From Parelaphostrongylus tenuis (lineage: Eukaryota > Nematoda > Chromadorea > Rhabditida > Metastrongylidae): a stretch of DNA of 64,000 nt. The notes beneath the pieces were generated by a model. It did no database searches, was not told the origin of the DNA, and worked only from the letters and a program-made list of their open reading frames with translations. Where the stretch lies: NCBI GenBank assembly GCA_019055375.1, contig JAHQIW010000364.1, positions 1 to 64,000 on the forward strand, written 5' to 3'. This document shows, one piece after another, positions 44,520-56,999 of this stretch; the stretch's first letter is position 1, and each line of letters starts with the position of its first letter. Position numbers and translations under genes: made by a program.

Positions 44520-46430
44520 AAAATGTTCGCGAGTCAGCACATGAAAAATGAATGAAAATAGAATAACAAAGTAATTATCTTTCAAGTCCTTTTGTATTGG
44601 CTCAAATTCATCACTCATGGTAATCTATTGCAATGGCAAATGGTGTCACCGTGAGTGTCTAATTAGATAGAGACTCTTGTTCAAATTTGAAAATCGGTAC
44701 AGTCCTTTTTTGTGACATTTTCCATCAAATTTTGCAATTATGTGTCTTCTTAGTATCACTGAAAAAGGATTTGTGATGGTGTAATGTGCTATCCTTGCAG
44801 ATTTCCGTATTTGAGAACAAAACAGGTATCTTGAGAAAGCTCTCTTGCCTGAATACCAGGAAGCGTATAGGTTGGTGTTGAGAGTCCCACAAATTGCATC
44901 TTAGACGTACCTTGCTATTTCTGCACTACTAATGCGTATTGCTATGTATATCAAATGATAGAAGGAGTGGCAAAGCAAGCGGAAGATAACCTTACAAATC
45001 CGACGGCTCTTTTTTTGTTATACAGTAACAAATCAACGTACGATACTTTTCGCTGAACAAGAATTGTTGATAAGAGTGTTAATATTCATTCGAATCTCAA
45101 ATCTCTGGCTAATGCGCTGCGTGCTCCTTTATTGAAAAGGACCCATTTATGAAGCTGTAGCGTTCAACCTGAAATTTCGTTTTACATCGACCTCGTGCTT
45201 TTACTGTCACCTTCGCGGATGAATTGAAAGCACAAGAACCTATGGAGGCAAACTTCCAGTACCACAGTCATGCGTTTTTATCTAGAGTTTCTTTCGAAGA
45301 GGAGAAAAAGATCTTGATAGAATAGCATAAATCGTACTTTACATGTGCATAATCTAAGCACCGACAATCGATCACTGTGTTGGAACTGCAGGCAGCCCTT
45401 CCGTACCCCTTACCCTAGCCCCTAAGATAAGTCGAAAAGCAAATGTTTGCGTATGTTAATCAATCTTGTTTTTCTCTGTTACATGTCAGTGAAACGTTGC
45501 TTTCTTCTTCGAAAATTTTCCCATGAATCAAGCACAGCTTTGGAATTGCTGAAACTTACGCTGTCAAATAGGTACTGTGAATCTGAATGAATTCTAACTG
45601 TATTCTGCGAGAAGAACACGTGTGTGTAAGACAAATGTTTTTTTTACTGAAGCATTATGAATGAGTCTTTTCGAAAAACGAACAAGTAACGCAGTAGACA
45701 GCAATTCAAGTTTTCCAATAGATACAGTGGAAAGTCTTCACCCAACGAGGGGGTGGGGGCGTTTTTTTCATTTGTGCTCCTACAATGTAATGAACGAATT
45801 TAACCTTATGACGAGAACTCAGTTGTTTCTTGTGTCTTAATCGCCGGATGATCGACAGAAGGAAATGAATGAATAGAGAACAACGTATAGCCATCAAGAA
45901 TGAGGAACTCTTCGCAAAATTCAAAGAAATAAGAAAACGAGATGTGGAGTTGCACTAAAACAAAGGGTTTGTAGGACGTCTCCTAAGAGTACCTAGCCAT
46001 TAACTTCAACACTGATCAAACATTACCGTTTTCTTTAATAAGCGGATATAGAACTTTCAGTGGCAAAGTTTACTGATTATACTGCAGTATAATACTGCCA
46101 ACCGTAGGTAATAAGCGCTGATCTAAGTAGATTACGTGTCAAATTGGCCTTTTTCACGCTTAGAAGAAAGCGAAAACAGCAAAACGTCAGGCAACAATGT
46201 ATGTGGTGTACTCGGTAAACTTGGATGTTAACACTCTCACTATCTGCTCATCAGGGGAGCGTCAAATTTTGAAACGTTAAAAAACAAAAAAATTAGAGAA
46301 ATAACGAGATTTTGCAGATGCTAAGCTCTAAGCTGGAGTAAGCGAAAACCTTTGAAGTAAGCCGCCAAATAGAATGGTTCATCGAAGAACTCAAGTGCGG
46401 ACGTTGACAGAAACTCTTCTGTATGCTGTA
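44520..46430. other. No gene recognised; region upstream of the acidic exon
   Basis: A minus-strand frame at 45834-45924 would read like a short hydrophobic leader (MAIRCSLFIHFLLSI) with a possible donor AAG/GTTAAA, but its phase does not suit the acidic exon. The end motif of the 22.1/53.1-kb repeat occurs in reverse at about 44985-45135. Confidence 0.35.
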
Positions 46431-46436
46431 TAGCTA

Positions 46437-46487
46437 TGTATATATATATATATATGTATATATTATATATATTATATATATATATGT
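46437..46487. repeat. (TA)n microsatellite
   Basis: Interrupted TA run. Confidence 0.9.
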
Positions 46488-46629
46488 GCTATGTGGCTCT
46501 TAACACGATGTTGTTACCGACTTCAGTGACTTTGAAATTACCTAGCATTTTTAGTATTTAAGGGAATGACCAAGCTAGAACAAAGAGATCAAACTGAAAA
46601 TAATCTCGAGAATATAATGTCCTGAAATG

Positions 46630-46735
46630 GTAGGAAGGCCGTGACCTCGTTAGTGGCATGGCAGCACGTGCTCACGGTGTGGTTGGAACGTTGGTTCAAC
46701 TTCCGCTTAAGATCAAATGTTTTGCATATTACCTC
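46630..46735 (+). repeat. Possible tRNA-headed SINE fragment
   Basis: GGCCGTGACCTCGTTAGTGG and, 45 bases on, GGTTCAACTTCCGCTTAAG look like decayed A and B boxes, followed by a TTTTGCATATTACCTCA body similar to SINE-B. Weak. Confidence 0.3.
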
Positions 46736-47445
46736 AGCATTCTTAGATATGCAGTTAAAATTTATGCAAAGACTTTGAACATCATCAAGTGTATAGCGAT
46801 TTGCAATTGGTGCTAAAATAAATAGCAAGTAGACTCTTACTCTGATCTTTATTATGGGCAATGTACCAATTACTCTCAGGATCAGGTTCACAATAAAGTT
46901 GAAAAAGATTTACTTAGAGTTGCACCGAACGAAAGAGGAAAAAGGACTTCTATCAACTGAGATATCTGCATGGAATCATAAAAACGCGTTCGTTTTTACA
47001 AGAGCTAGTCTACTCATAGAGTCAATGATGACGTAGCAAAATTCTTAGCACACATTGGAGTCCATGCGGATATATCGTGTATGCTTTGCGTAATCATTTC
47101 AAAAATAGGCGAGACGTTTGTATAACCCACCTTTTTGATTTTGGTTTCACATACTTAGCACTAGAAGACCGCAAGTGGTGGCATCTGAGTAATGATTTAT
47201 AAGTTGTACTCGACTATGGTTAAACTTATGTAAAGCTATGTGCTCACCGTAATTATTTTCACATGATACACTAAATATTGTTAGCAAAACACTTAATGCT
47301 ACAAAAAGAGCATACTCTCATTTTGTAGCGGGATGACCAGTCGAGTTAGTGAATAGAAATGAGACATACAACGAACTAAAAATCCGAAATAGGTAATCTA
47401 TCACTGATAACATATAGATAATTAGATAGATTGATAACACTTCAC

Positions 47446-47515
47446 CTCCTGATGACAGCACCATTTTTTATTTCGCCTGTTGTCTAGCAGTCGCTTTCCA
47501 CTGAGGCATTGAGTT
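47446..47515 (-). CDS. Possible upstream exon of the S1 peptidase gene
   Basis: Acceptor CCGTTTTAG, donor GAG/GTGAAG, 70 nt, reading CLSGKRLLDNRRNKKWCC. Nematode S1 proteins often have a similar basic prosegment with a Cys ahead of the activation site. The out phase with the listed donor (0) does not fit the acidic exon (needs 2), though an alternative GTGCTG donor would. Tentative. Confidence 0.25.
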
Positions 47516-47549
47516 CTAAAACGGTGTAGAACGCAACTTAATATAAGAC

Positions 47550-48740
47550 AAGTATATTAATACCGATCCCTTATCTTCTCAAAATTCTGAGGAAGTATTG
47601 AAGTAATAATTTGTTCCCTTCCGCCTCTAATTATATTGGAGGTAGATAGCGAATTGTACTCTTTTGAATTCCAAGAAAACCGTGTTGAACTCTTCCAGGT
47701 GATCACTGCATGCTATCCCTGCCTGCCTGGACAGAAGGAAAGCTTTCTAGCTTACGAATCTGATCCTCACTGATCTATATCTATTGCTGTGACAGCAATG
47801 AACCCCTTCCATCAATCAATTGACTGGTCGTCAAATTAGGCTACATGGGGGCGCATTAATAACATTCGTGTCATTAGCTTACCAATGTTCGCCGCGGACA
47901 GTGAGGTGAGAGTGCATTTTTCTCGCGTCGCTTTATTCTATAAAGAAATTGTTTCAATTATTAGTGTTAGTACTCTTTTAATCATCACCCAGTCCAGGTA
48001 TACGCCATGTGATTCAGTACTGTATGTGCACTTCCACTTATTTAACGGCATATTTATTTGAATCTGTATTATCTTCGAGCTTCAAACAAACATGTTCAAA
48101 CTTACTGCTAGCATTGCTGAATGAAATATATTAGCGTTCATTTGTTGAAAGAACAACTGTGGTACGTAAACTATATCAGCAGAAGTCTCATATAGAAGCC
48201 TATAGAGTCTTCATGACTCCAACTATTATCAGCACTCACTGAAAAGTATTATCAGCACTCACGAAAAGCATGTAATGCCCAATGTGTAAGCATATAGTTT
48301 AATTTTCGGCAAGCAACTAATTGCTAATTCATTTCCAATTGCTATGAGAAACCGTGGTTGGTGGATGGAATAGGTGAATATACGAGAAAAGTTTAAAGAG
48401 CTGAAATATAGTTTGCACATATTTGTACAGGCCTTGTCAACAAAATAAACACAAAAAATTCAATGTGGCAAAACACAAAAGAAGGGTAATTTCGACTTAC
48501 AAGAATACTTTGGTCGGCAGAGTCATTACGTAAGCGGTAAAAAACTAGGCGCCCTCCCACGCTTAGGACATCTAAGGTTCGGTATCGTAGCCTCTGTGTT
48601 AGGCGCTGATAGTCTTTGATAGGGTACTTTACAGAAGACTATGCTTGGTTGATCAAGAATTTCAGCATACAAAGCAAAAATCAGTAACAAACTAAATATG
48701 TAGAATTTTTGATGAACAAATAAATATTAACAAATATTAT
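47550..48740. other. No gene recognised
   Basis: A minus-strand segment near 47880-47930 ends in a good donor (ATTG/GTAAGC) after a TTTATAG acceptor but has no clear frame partner. Otherwise AT-rich. Confidence 0.4.
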
Positions 48741-48744
48741 GAAC

Positions 48745-49045
48745 GAAACTGTGCCCCTGGCATGAATGAAACGCGGGTTCGACTCACGGCTAAGGTAGTA
48801 TTTTTGCTCACCATTCAATTCTTAATGGCTGTCGGCTCAACAGGGTTTTTGAAGCGAAATCGCATACCCGAGCAAACCTGTTAGAGGTTGGTGGCTGACA
48901 GCTATTGCAGAGATATTGAAAATTGAGTGGTGGGCGAATGTACCTCTGTAGTGAGTGGTAGCACGCATGGGTATGGACAAAATGCGGGGTCGACTCCCGT
49001 CGGTCGCATTTTCGCTCGCCACTCAATTCTCTCACGTATGTATTA
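48745..49045 (+). mobile_element. SINE-D, two direct copies
   Basis: The first (about 48745-48840) keeps only the B box CGGGTTCGACTCACGG and the TTTTTGCTCACCATTCAATTC tail. The second (about 48930-49045) has GTGAGTGGTAGCACGC, GGGGTCGACTCCCG and TTTTCGCTCGCCACTCAATTC. Both run in the same direction, separated by a GGTTGGTGGCTGACAGC block also found at 39.3 kb. Confidence 0.6.
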
Positions 49046-49384
49046 ACATTGTGGCTGACATTTATTTTTGAGCCATAACAAAAATATATTCTACTATGCC
49101 TAATTTCCTAGGCACATTTCCTATATAAAAGGCCTAGTGTAGACCACTAGTTTTAAAAAATGACATCTCACAACTTATATCTGTCATAATAAGTGTTGAA
49201 TAAGCTAACGATTGCATGGAAATGGTATTGTGAACAAATTGAATGTGGCACTGTTATCCCTGCACTGACCATTAGAATCAGTGCGTATGGACGATCCAGT
49301 AAGTTCCGACAGTGAGGTCGACATGATGTTACCTTCATATATTTATTCAATAATTTATACGATCCGATTACACATTTTTAGTGT

Positions 49385-49625
49385 GCAGATCTCAGTTCTT
49401 CTACCATTCGATTCGTTTTTCGTCTTCTTCTTGAATGACGTAGAATATTGGTCAAGCATTTCTCTCTAGTCTCGTGGATAGCTTGGCTGTTGCGTTCCAT
49501 AGGGGCCTTATCGTTAACTGCTGGAGACTGTTGGTGGATGGAGCTTGGCTCCACGCGAGCTGCAACGAGCAACACAACCACTCAACCATGGCGCCCCCTT
49601 CCGCCCGCGCTCCCTTCCCCACCAT
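49385..49625 (-). mobile_element. SINE-C, reverse copy
   Basis: In reverse: CATGGTTGAGTGGTTGTG head, then GCGTGGAGCCAAGCTCCATCC and CAGCAGTTAACGATAAGGCC. Same order as in the 60.4-kb reverse copy and, in parts, the 56.5-kb copy. Confidence 0.65.
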
Positions 49626-50149
49626 GAAATAACTAAAAGTTCGTGTTGAAATGGCGCATGCAAAGTAATTTCTCATCTTACATTCATTATGTGCATTGCA
49701 ATGTAAAAGCAACAGAAAACATGTGATAGCATAATGATGTAGAGAATTCCTTGTGTAAAGTACAAAATAATCTGCATGGACATCCCGCCGCAATTCTTCA
49801 TTGATCTATAACTCCTGTTATGGACACTGCTGTGAAGAGGAACTAGTGTTCATTGGCGAGCCGATGTTGTTTGGTACCCAATGAAAAGGATAACGATGTA
49901 GCCGCAGTCGTGAGAGATTAGGTGGACAAATATGACTCCGGCGTTTTTTTTTACTGTAATATGGGTAAAAATAAAGACATGTAAAATAATATTCTCATTT
50001 GGAAATGTGCTAGAAATCCTAGGTATATTGACACAATAAATACAATATTAAAGCAAATAAGTAAATATATACAAATATTTTATATGAAGGTCTTTACACG
50101 ACTCTAAAGATAACGACTTTTGCGTCTGCAAAACGTCATTTGTGGAAAC

Positions 50150-50430
50150 GTTACTCTGGATTTTGGTAATTTTCTATTGCACATTTTTTTAGGGCATTTT
50201 GTATACAACTGCCTAAATTTGCTTCAAAATGGAGCCGTCGTGGGAACGAACTCATTGGCCACTGCACGAATATCGCGTAGGGAAACGATGCTAGTGAAGC
50301 GGCGCGCAAGAACAACGAAGCTTGGGCCAAGCTTTTTCTTAGAGCAAGTACAGACAAGTTGTATAGCAAAATGTTTAAAAGAACACGCACAATTCAGCGA
50401 TACCAAAGTCATACAATTCATCATTCCAAA
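50150..50430. mobile_element. Foldback element, diverged or partial copy 3
   Basis: It shares GATGCTAGTGAAGCGGCGCGCAAG and ACGCACAATTCAGCGATACCAAAGTC with the elements at 17.7 and 20.2 kb. Ends are diverged. Confidence 0.55.
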
Positions 50431-50479
50431 GTGATATTGATAAGCCCAAAATGTCAACTAAACTAAACTTGTCATAAAC

Positions 50480-50640
50480 TTTGCAATTTTGATGCATGAT
50501 AATGCCCAACCTCATGCTGCATAACTGATCGAAAACGTCATAAAAGAGCTGAGGTGGGAGGTTTTAAGAGGCTTTTCTTGGATGCCTTAATCTTCCAACA
50601 TTGACGCCGTCAGCTTACCACCTGAAATTACCAGAATCAA
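50480..50640 (+). mobile_element. mariner-family transposase remnant
   Basis: The frame reads LMHDNAQPHAA, the mariner motif around the second catalytic Asp (LLHDNARPHxA), then a stop and LIENVIKELRWEVL, as in the family's spacing. It is a small dead fragment, unrelated in position to the one at 12.5 kb. Confidence 0.8.
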
Positions 50641-51004
50641 ACTGCATATTAGCAAATTAAAAAATAGCGTATTTTGGATACAAATACTGTCTTCATGGTC
50701 CTATAGTCACCACCACACAAATTATTTTGTGCATAATAAACATATCAATAAATAGCGTCATCATATACTTCCAGATAAAAGAAAAAAATTTGCATATCGC
50801 TGTTTTTTATAATTCCAACAAAAAAAACCACATAATCATATTTGTATATTTGATACCAGCCTGGTGTCATTTAGGGTGAAGCCGTCATTTATATAAATTG
50901 AAAGAACCTTCTTTGCACTATCAAATGATACCATGAAAAAGACAAAAAAGCGATTAACGAGAACAAAAAAGTATAGAAAAAGACTTTCTTCTTTATCGCT
51001 CAAC

Positions 51005-51660
51005 ATGTTTTAGTAGATTCATTCTGCTTTTCATTATGACAAACAATTCTTAAAACCACGCTCATCGTTTAATATGTCTAATAATCATTTTGAGTGATGC
51101 ATATGGGCTGTTGTAGGGCAACTTATAAAGCCCGACACACGTGTTTCAACCTTGACGGTACCCTTCGTCTTTTGCCAATCCTCTCGGTGTGCTCCAGGCC
51201 CCCATACTAGAGGAGGCAACGACGAACATTTTACTTGATCCGTCCAGTGAAAGTATCACTGAGTGGAAAGTGTTGCACAATCGATTGCTCTTGGATATCA
51301 GACCACATGCACAGCTCAATAGTGATTATCAGGCACATCGAAAATTCACCGCGACTTTCAGAAAACACTCGAAGCGAAGGGCATGAAATATTTGACGATA
51401 GCAGCAAAGAGCAATCAAGTGTACAACAATTTCTATTCAGTGATACTTCCATTTGATGATTCGTGGAAAATGTTCATTGTTGCCTTCTCTTAGTACAAGG
51501 TACTGGAGCACCCCGAGAGGATTGCCAAAAGACGCAGGGTACCGCCCAACTGATGAGACTGTCAAGGTCGAAATACACGCATCGGGATCTATGAGTTGCC
51601 TTATAACAGACCACATACATGACTCAGAAATGATTATCAGGCATATTAAAAGTCTGTAGA
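51005..51660. mobile_element. Decayed hammerhead-repeat composite (copies E and F)
   Basis: Two facing relics. E (about 51100-51190, minus) keeps GCCCGA, ACACGTGT and GAAAC but lacks the CUGAUGA core. F (51544-51587, plus) keeps CUGAUGA, stem II GAC/GUC and GAAA, with a broken stem III and no proper cleavage triplet. TTGCACAATCGATTGCTC between them matches the unit's low end. Confidence 0.6.
51544..51587 (+). ncRNA. Hammerhead ribozyme relic (copy F)
   Basis: GCCCAA, CUGAUGA, GAC-UGUCAAG-GUC, GAAA, then UACACGCA and UCGGG. Core and stem II survive, with a compensatory-looking change in stem II (GUC/GAC to GAC/GUC), but stem III and the cleavage site are lost. Predicted inactive. Confidence 0.65.
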
Positions 51661-51689
51661 TCGCTAAAATTCGACAAGTCGTTCCAGCA

Positions 51690-51905
51690 GTGTGATCGCA
51701 TGCTCAAGGCTCACCAAGCTAACTATCCCATTGGAGCGGTCAGTTGGTAGCAGACTTGCCTGTAAGAACAGTAGCAGTGACTTCGTACATCGATAGGTCA
51801 CCACGAGTCATCGCTAAGGCCAAACAGGCATACTCAAAAGAAGCTAAGACAATTGCATGGATATCACCTTAGGTACTGATTGAAGTCGACAGCTTTATCA
51901 CTAAG
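51690..51905 (+). mobile_element. SINE-A, diverged forward copy
   Basis: Follows the family order: CTCAAGGCTCACCAAGCT, TCAGTTGGTAGCAGACTTG, ATCGCTAAGGCCAAACAGG, GCATGGATATCACC, TTTATCACTAAGCTTTACC. Roughly a quarter of positions differ from the 28.3-kb copy. Confidence 0.5.
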
Positions 51906-52229
51906 CTTTACCTTAGCCTGGTTGCCGCATGGAAATGGAGAAACGCAGATAATAAGAGATTTTTTTCACAGGATTCAACTGTAAATAGTCTGCTGTTTGA
52001 AGTAGATACTACATAAATACTACTTGAAAAATAAGAAGTCTTACCTCACGAGGGAAGCGAGCGAATGATCGAGGTCGACATAATGAAAGTTCGCCTTAAA
52101 CTCCGACTTTCGCTAGCCTTAGCTTTGAGTGATCAATATTTCTTTTGGTACTTTTCTGTTAGACGGCGCCAAATGATTAATCGCTGCAATAAAATTTTTC
52201 ACAGTAGTGTTATTGCGAGTTTTTATGAA

Positions 52230-52500
52230 GACAACGCTCAAATTTATTTCTTCATTATTATTTGAGCCGACATGTCATATGGTCTGGTAAATGCGCTCTT
52301 GTACAGCCGAAACACGTCCTTTCGACCTTACTGCCTCATCAGTCGGGCAGAGCCCGTCGTCTTTCAATCTTTTCTAGCCAATCCTCTGTGAGGGCTCCAT
52401 TCCTCACACTAAGAGTTATCGAAGACGAACGTTTCCACTGTAAATCAAGTAAAAATATCACTGAACTGACAGCGTTGTACACTCGATTATCATTATAGTG
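52230..52500 (-). mobile_element. Hammerhead-repeat copy G
   Basis: TTATTTGAGCCGACATGTCATATGGTCTGG to CACTCGATTATCATTAT matches the unit in minus orientation. The ribozyme region (52304-52346) keeps the CUGAUGA core. Confidence 0.7.
52304..52346 (-). ncRNA. Hammerhead ribozyme, diverged (copy G)
   Basis: GCCCGA, CUGAUGA, GGC-loop-GUC (one G-U pair), GAAA, then GGACGUGUU and UCGGC. Core retained; stem III and the cleavage triplet are altered (GUU is still a permitted NUH). Activity doubtful. Confidence 0.6.
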
Positions 52501-52669
52501 TTAAATTATCATTCAGAAGCTTGAATCTCTGGCAAGCGTCCCTTTCAGCAGTTAGTTCAAACACCCTTTTATAATGCTGTAAAATCCATAAAATTATGTT
52601 TCACACGACCACCTGCCTCATTTTATCTAGCTTATTTTGCTAGACAAAACTTCCTCCTTAGAGGGCCGA

Positions 52670-52800
52670 TACTCTTTTGATGCACAAGTCTCGAAGTACA
52701 CAAAATGCGTTTGATTTATACTCTTTTGATAGCACAAGTATTGAAGAACTCACAAATATGTTTGATTTTCAGAAAAGCTCTTTTGATAGCGTTGCAGAAA
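52670..52800 (+). repeat. Short tandem duplication (about 60 bp, two units)
   Basis: TACTCTTTTGATGCACAAGT..ATGCGTTTGATTTA is followed by TACTCTTTTGATAGCACAAGT..ATGTTTGATTTT. The frame stays open across both units, but no splice partners or motif are seen. Confidence 0.5.
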
Positions 52801-53074
52801 AAAGAAAATATTTGTGTTTTACATCTCGCCGAACAGAGCTTGTTCTTCAGGCTATTGGTAATCTTTCGATAGCGTAAATTTCATTGACTCCAACTCTGTG
52901 CTAATTTTCTGGAAAGATCGTTTCACTGCAGCACTGCAGTTTAGCAGGAGGAATGAGATCAAGTTTCACAAAATCGGCTGCTTACTCACTGGCTAACCTA
53001 CTAGCGGGGTTCGGGTGATAGATCGGTCGATGACCTGGCGGTTAGGCACGTGGTGTGCAACTTGTTATTCGGAC

Positions 53075-53345
53075 AAAGATCTTTTCTCCGCTTCAAAAGA
53101 AATCCCAGATTGTACGACTGACTCAGATACTACGAAATTTCCTCTACGTGTTCATATGAATATCGTGCTTCTAGCGATTTATACGTGTGATAAAAATGAA
53201 GTTGAGCAGCGGTTGCGCAAGATGATTTCATTATGCTTCAGCCTTGCTATAGGGTCTTTTCGAAAAACGGCTAAGTAGAGGCTAGCCAGAGATTTAAGCT
53301 TTCAAACGATTACCAACACTCTTATGAAAATGCCTGCCCAGCAAA
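53075..53345. repeat. Dispersed repeat (partner of 22.13-22.43 kb)
   Basis: See 22130-22430: shared GAAATTTCCTCTACGTGTTCATATG and the CAACACTCTTATGAAAATG end. Confidence 0.5.
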
Positions 53346-53349
53346 TGGA

Positions 53350-54370
53350 GTGAAAAATATTCATTTATCGCCGGCTAGGAGAAAGAAACTTCTTCTACTG
53401 TTGGCCTATTACGAAGTTCTAATAGATCTTTATTGTTATGACTTATCACATACACCTAAGTTCAATGCAAGAATTCAATGTTTGCCTCTTATGTGTCTGC
53501 TAATACTAAACCGACTGCTGCCTGATATATTGTCGCCGAATGAGCGAACACATTCCAGTCGACAATCGCAGGTCACATCAACATGGCTGAAATTGTGTAT
53601 AAAAGGCAACGTTGTGAACGTCATTTTATTTTAATCGGTAATACACTCTCTTCTCTTCGTCTCGACTATGACGGTTATTACGACCAACATCGTATGAAGG
53701 TCAACTGCTGTGGATTTTCGTTTCGAATCATTGTGGCTTTGATGAAAACGAAAGCACCAAAAAATTAGCCATTATAATAAAGATTTGTAAAGCCTCGTGT
53801 TAGCTCATCAATGAAAAAAAAATGTTGAATTGGGTTGCACTTAACAGAAATGAACTTCTTTCTATTGTCAACACACGGAGTGACTTTTTTGTTTTCCGTG
53901 GCTTCTTACAGCAGATGTGTTTCGTAAGTTTTTCAACTGCTCGATTGATCTCAAAAATAGCTCGAGTGTGAAAGCTCTCCGGAGTGTGCTTGTATCAGGT
54001 TCTATGAAACGCCACTCGTATACATGTGGTCTTTCTTCCAATGTTCAATCCATTAATCTTTCTTATCAAAGCAAGTTCATCATCATATAGTAAATATACT
54101 TATACAACACAAATTTTGTAAAGGGATTGAAAATGTTGAGGAAAATGCCTTATATAACAACATGAAATCGTAAATGTTGTCGAATGCACCAGTCGGTTCA
54201 TTTTTCTGGCTCAAAATTTCTTTTCTTTCTTTTTTTGTGAAAATGAACATTGGAACAAAAGTTTTTTGTCTAAGCTCCACGAGCTACACTTTCTCGAGTC
54301 TCACGAAAAGCATACACTGAACGGAGCACCCACGCATATTTCTTCCAATCAGATATAATCTTTGAACGGA
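53350..54370. other. No gene recognised
   Basis: Open frames of up to about 90 codons, without motif or splice context. Confidence 0.45.
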
Positions 54371-54371
54371 G

Positions 54372-54685
54372 TGGAATAAGGGATAAAGGTCAAAGCTCAC
54401 GGTGCTGATAATCCATAATGGCTGTACTATGCATTTGTCTTTATCACTGTCTGAGGCGATTGATGCATATCAGGTCTTTGCAATAACTCGCGGTGGCCAT
54501 CAATGTATCAAGTTAGTGTTTCTGTACTCCAAAAAAATTCTGGTACTAATTCACCGGTCCCGTAAGAATGGAAGGCTTGATGAGTTTCGAGAGTATGGTC
54601 GAACTATCTACCATTGATTGATCGTCCATGTGTGTATCTCAGAGCATCACTAACCACACGGCCACTGCGCCACCGCGTTCTTAAC
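54372..54685 (-). mobile_element. SINE-A, reverse copy with head
   Basis: From GGGATAAAGGTCAAAGCTCACGG through AACTCGCGGTGGCC and CTGGTACTAATTCACCGG to CACTAACCACACGGCCACTGCGCC, whose reverse is the A-box head GGCGCAGTGGCCGTGTGGTTAG. Nearly full length. Confidence 0.7.
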
Positions 54686-55155
54686 GGAGTGAGTTCGATT
54701 AGGAATTAAGTTCATACTCTTAGAATACGTTGACAAACTATATAGATAAACTTGAACAATAGATTTCTTTGTTACCATAGCTGCACAAATACAGTCATTC
54801 CTCTACATTTATTTGCCTGCAAATCTTTTCATGTTGCGTGCTATATATGCATTCGCAGCATCACAGGATCTGTTGAGAGTAAATCAAAGCGAATCGTACA
54901 TGGACTTAAAGTGCCCAAACTCATTAAGCATCTCTTTATTTCACCTATTTGTAGACTTTCGGTGCAATAAGACGAAGAAAAGTGATAATACTTCTGGTAC
55001 CGATCAAATGAGAATTATTCATTGATTAAGCAGGTAAATCGCCATGCAGTAAAAACTTACAGAAAGAAAACTTATTTACAGAAAGAAGATTAAACTAAAC
55101 GTAGGCTCCATGCTGTCTTCCCACATTAGTTTAGCACCTAAGTGAAAAGTTCTAC

Positions 55156-55299
55156 CTTAATCTCCGGCTTATTATTATCCGACTCCATATTATAAGTGCA
55201 CGGGCAGCGCAGAGGTTGAAAATGGCGCTCAGCACGAGCAGAGGCGTTGCTTGATCCGCACCGGCCTAATCCGGTCCATCTTTCCTGTGGCTTCGACAT
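55156..55299 (-). CDS. Candidate single coding exon, product unknown
   Basis: ATG at 55299, 48 codons open to a donor AAG/GTAGAA. Content is higher in GC than the surroundings, with Cys pairs (GRCGSSN, RCPC). The frame is also open for some codons upstream. No downstream exon was found and no family is recognised. Could be the first exon of a gene running towards lower coordinates, or chance. Confidence 0.2.
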
Positions 55300-56357
55300 G
55301 TCAATATCAAATCCGAATTTCAATAAAATGGCTGTCTTCAATCGGCAAAGGCTCTGACTACTTCTGGTTAAAACTTTGAACGCTGCAGCACACCTATGCA
55401 GAGAAAGCCTAAAGTGGAAGCAGAGCAACAGAAATTGAAGGGCTCATCTGAAAGATGGATGCGAGGCAACAAACCTTATGCCATGTGATGTCGGGTTATA
55501 GTTCTTTTATTACACATTGAGCGTCGTTACATCTATTGTGCTCGGCACAGTACATCCTCCATTCCAATTGCTTCATCACACCCATCGTTCACTGTCTTCA
55601 ACCTTTTGTGCTTTAGTCTTGTTGATACATGAGGGTCTTGGTCTTTAAAAACATGAATGCTGATAAAGGCATCTCCTAATCCGTAAACCGATCCTGGCAA
55701 ATCCTTGAGCGAACATTTCCACGTGGATTAGAGCGAACAAGATTGACCCAAACAATCTCACGCAAATTCTCCACCCTGAGGAAATAAAATTAGAAAATTT
55801 GGATTTCAGCAGTGAAAAACGATTCGCTTTGGAGCGATTATTCGTTGGTATTTGAAGAATGGCCTTCATTCATGGTTAAAAAGCTGATTTTTTGTGAAAG
55901 ATAAGGGTGAGCACCAGCGGCGATGAAGGGACTGATGTCATGTCAGTTCACCATTAAAAGAGAAAGCGGTTAGTGACTACAGTATGAAGATATGAATGGG
56001 TGAAATGAATGGCAGTATTTTGATTGGACAGAATATTTGCTGCTGATGTGCTGCGATATTATTGCTGTTGGGTAATGCATAATTTGTGCTAAATCCTGAC
56101 AAACGAGGATCTTAATAGCTGGCAAAGGGCGAGCGTCATCTACTTGACGTCAGAGCAATGATATGTAAATTAGAAGACGTCTGCTGAAGATTAACGATGA
56201 GAATATACTGAAGCGAACGCACTTTATACAATGTAAGAAGTCTGAAGAAAACTTTGATGCAGTGAAATGGTAATAGGAGAAGAGTTAAAGTTTTGCCTAA
56301 GCAGTTTTCTAGGCATCCAAACTTTCCTATTAAATTGCTTGTAGAAGTGGTCTGATG

Positions 56358-56466
56358 CTGCATATATATATATATATATCCATATATATATATATATATA
56401 TCCATATATATAACGTGCAAATATATATACCTGTATACATGCACATGTATATATATACAAATTTAT

Positions 56467-56500
<34 letters not shown>

Positions 56501-56505
56501 GTTTA
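56358..56505. repeat. (TA)n / TATATCC compound microsatellite
   Basis: Long interrupted TA tract with TCC and GCACATG interruptions. The ORFs read from it are artefacts. Confidence 0.9.
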
Positions 56506-56700
56506 AATGCTCCATGGCCGAATGGTTGTGATACTCTCGCGTCGCACTGAGCCGAGCTCCACTTCCCAGCGCTCTCCAGCAGTCAACAAGAACGCCTCAA
56601 GGAAAGCCAAGATAGGCTCTCCTTGAGATTGCAAGAAGACTTGCTGCACCATATTCTACGACGTTTGGTAAGAAAACCATAAAACGAGTTGAACGTTAGA
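56505..56700 (+). mobile_element. SINE-C, best forward copy
   Basis: Head ATGGCCGAATGGTTGTGATAC, then GAGCTCCACTTCCCAGCG, CTCCAGCAGTCAACAAGAACGCC, and CATATTCTACGACGTTTGG. Leu/Ser-tRNA-like A box; B box decayed. Inserted next to the TA tract. Confidence 0.7.
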
Positions 56701-56999
56701 AGTACTAGGATCGGCATAGTGAAAAAAAAACTGTGAAGACGGATCAGTAAAGTAAAATAAGATATACACATTCATGTTGAGTGATCTGAAAACTTTATAC
56801 GTTGAATCAGACTGGTTTAAAACCCATCTTTCACCCTTTTCGAAGGTACGTGCTAACTATTTGCTTTACCAAGCTCTCCAAGTAATTCAGATTCTCACAC
56901 ACCGTTGCCGCTTTCTTATGCAACAAAGAAGGCTTTTCCAATTCTTCAAAATCTTGGCAAACTTACTTATGATCAGTAATCAGTAGAATATACATTTCT

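Noticed and set aside
45834..45924. Signal-peptide exon for the peptidase (MAIRCSLFIHFLLSI)
   Set aside because: The possible donor gives phase 0 while the acidic exon needs phase 2, and the sequence after the hydrophobic part is strongly basic. No supporting evidence.
56330..56515. Tyr/Ile-rich ORFs across the TA tract
   Set aside because: They are translations of a dinucleotide microsatellite, not genes.
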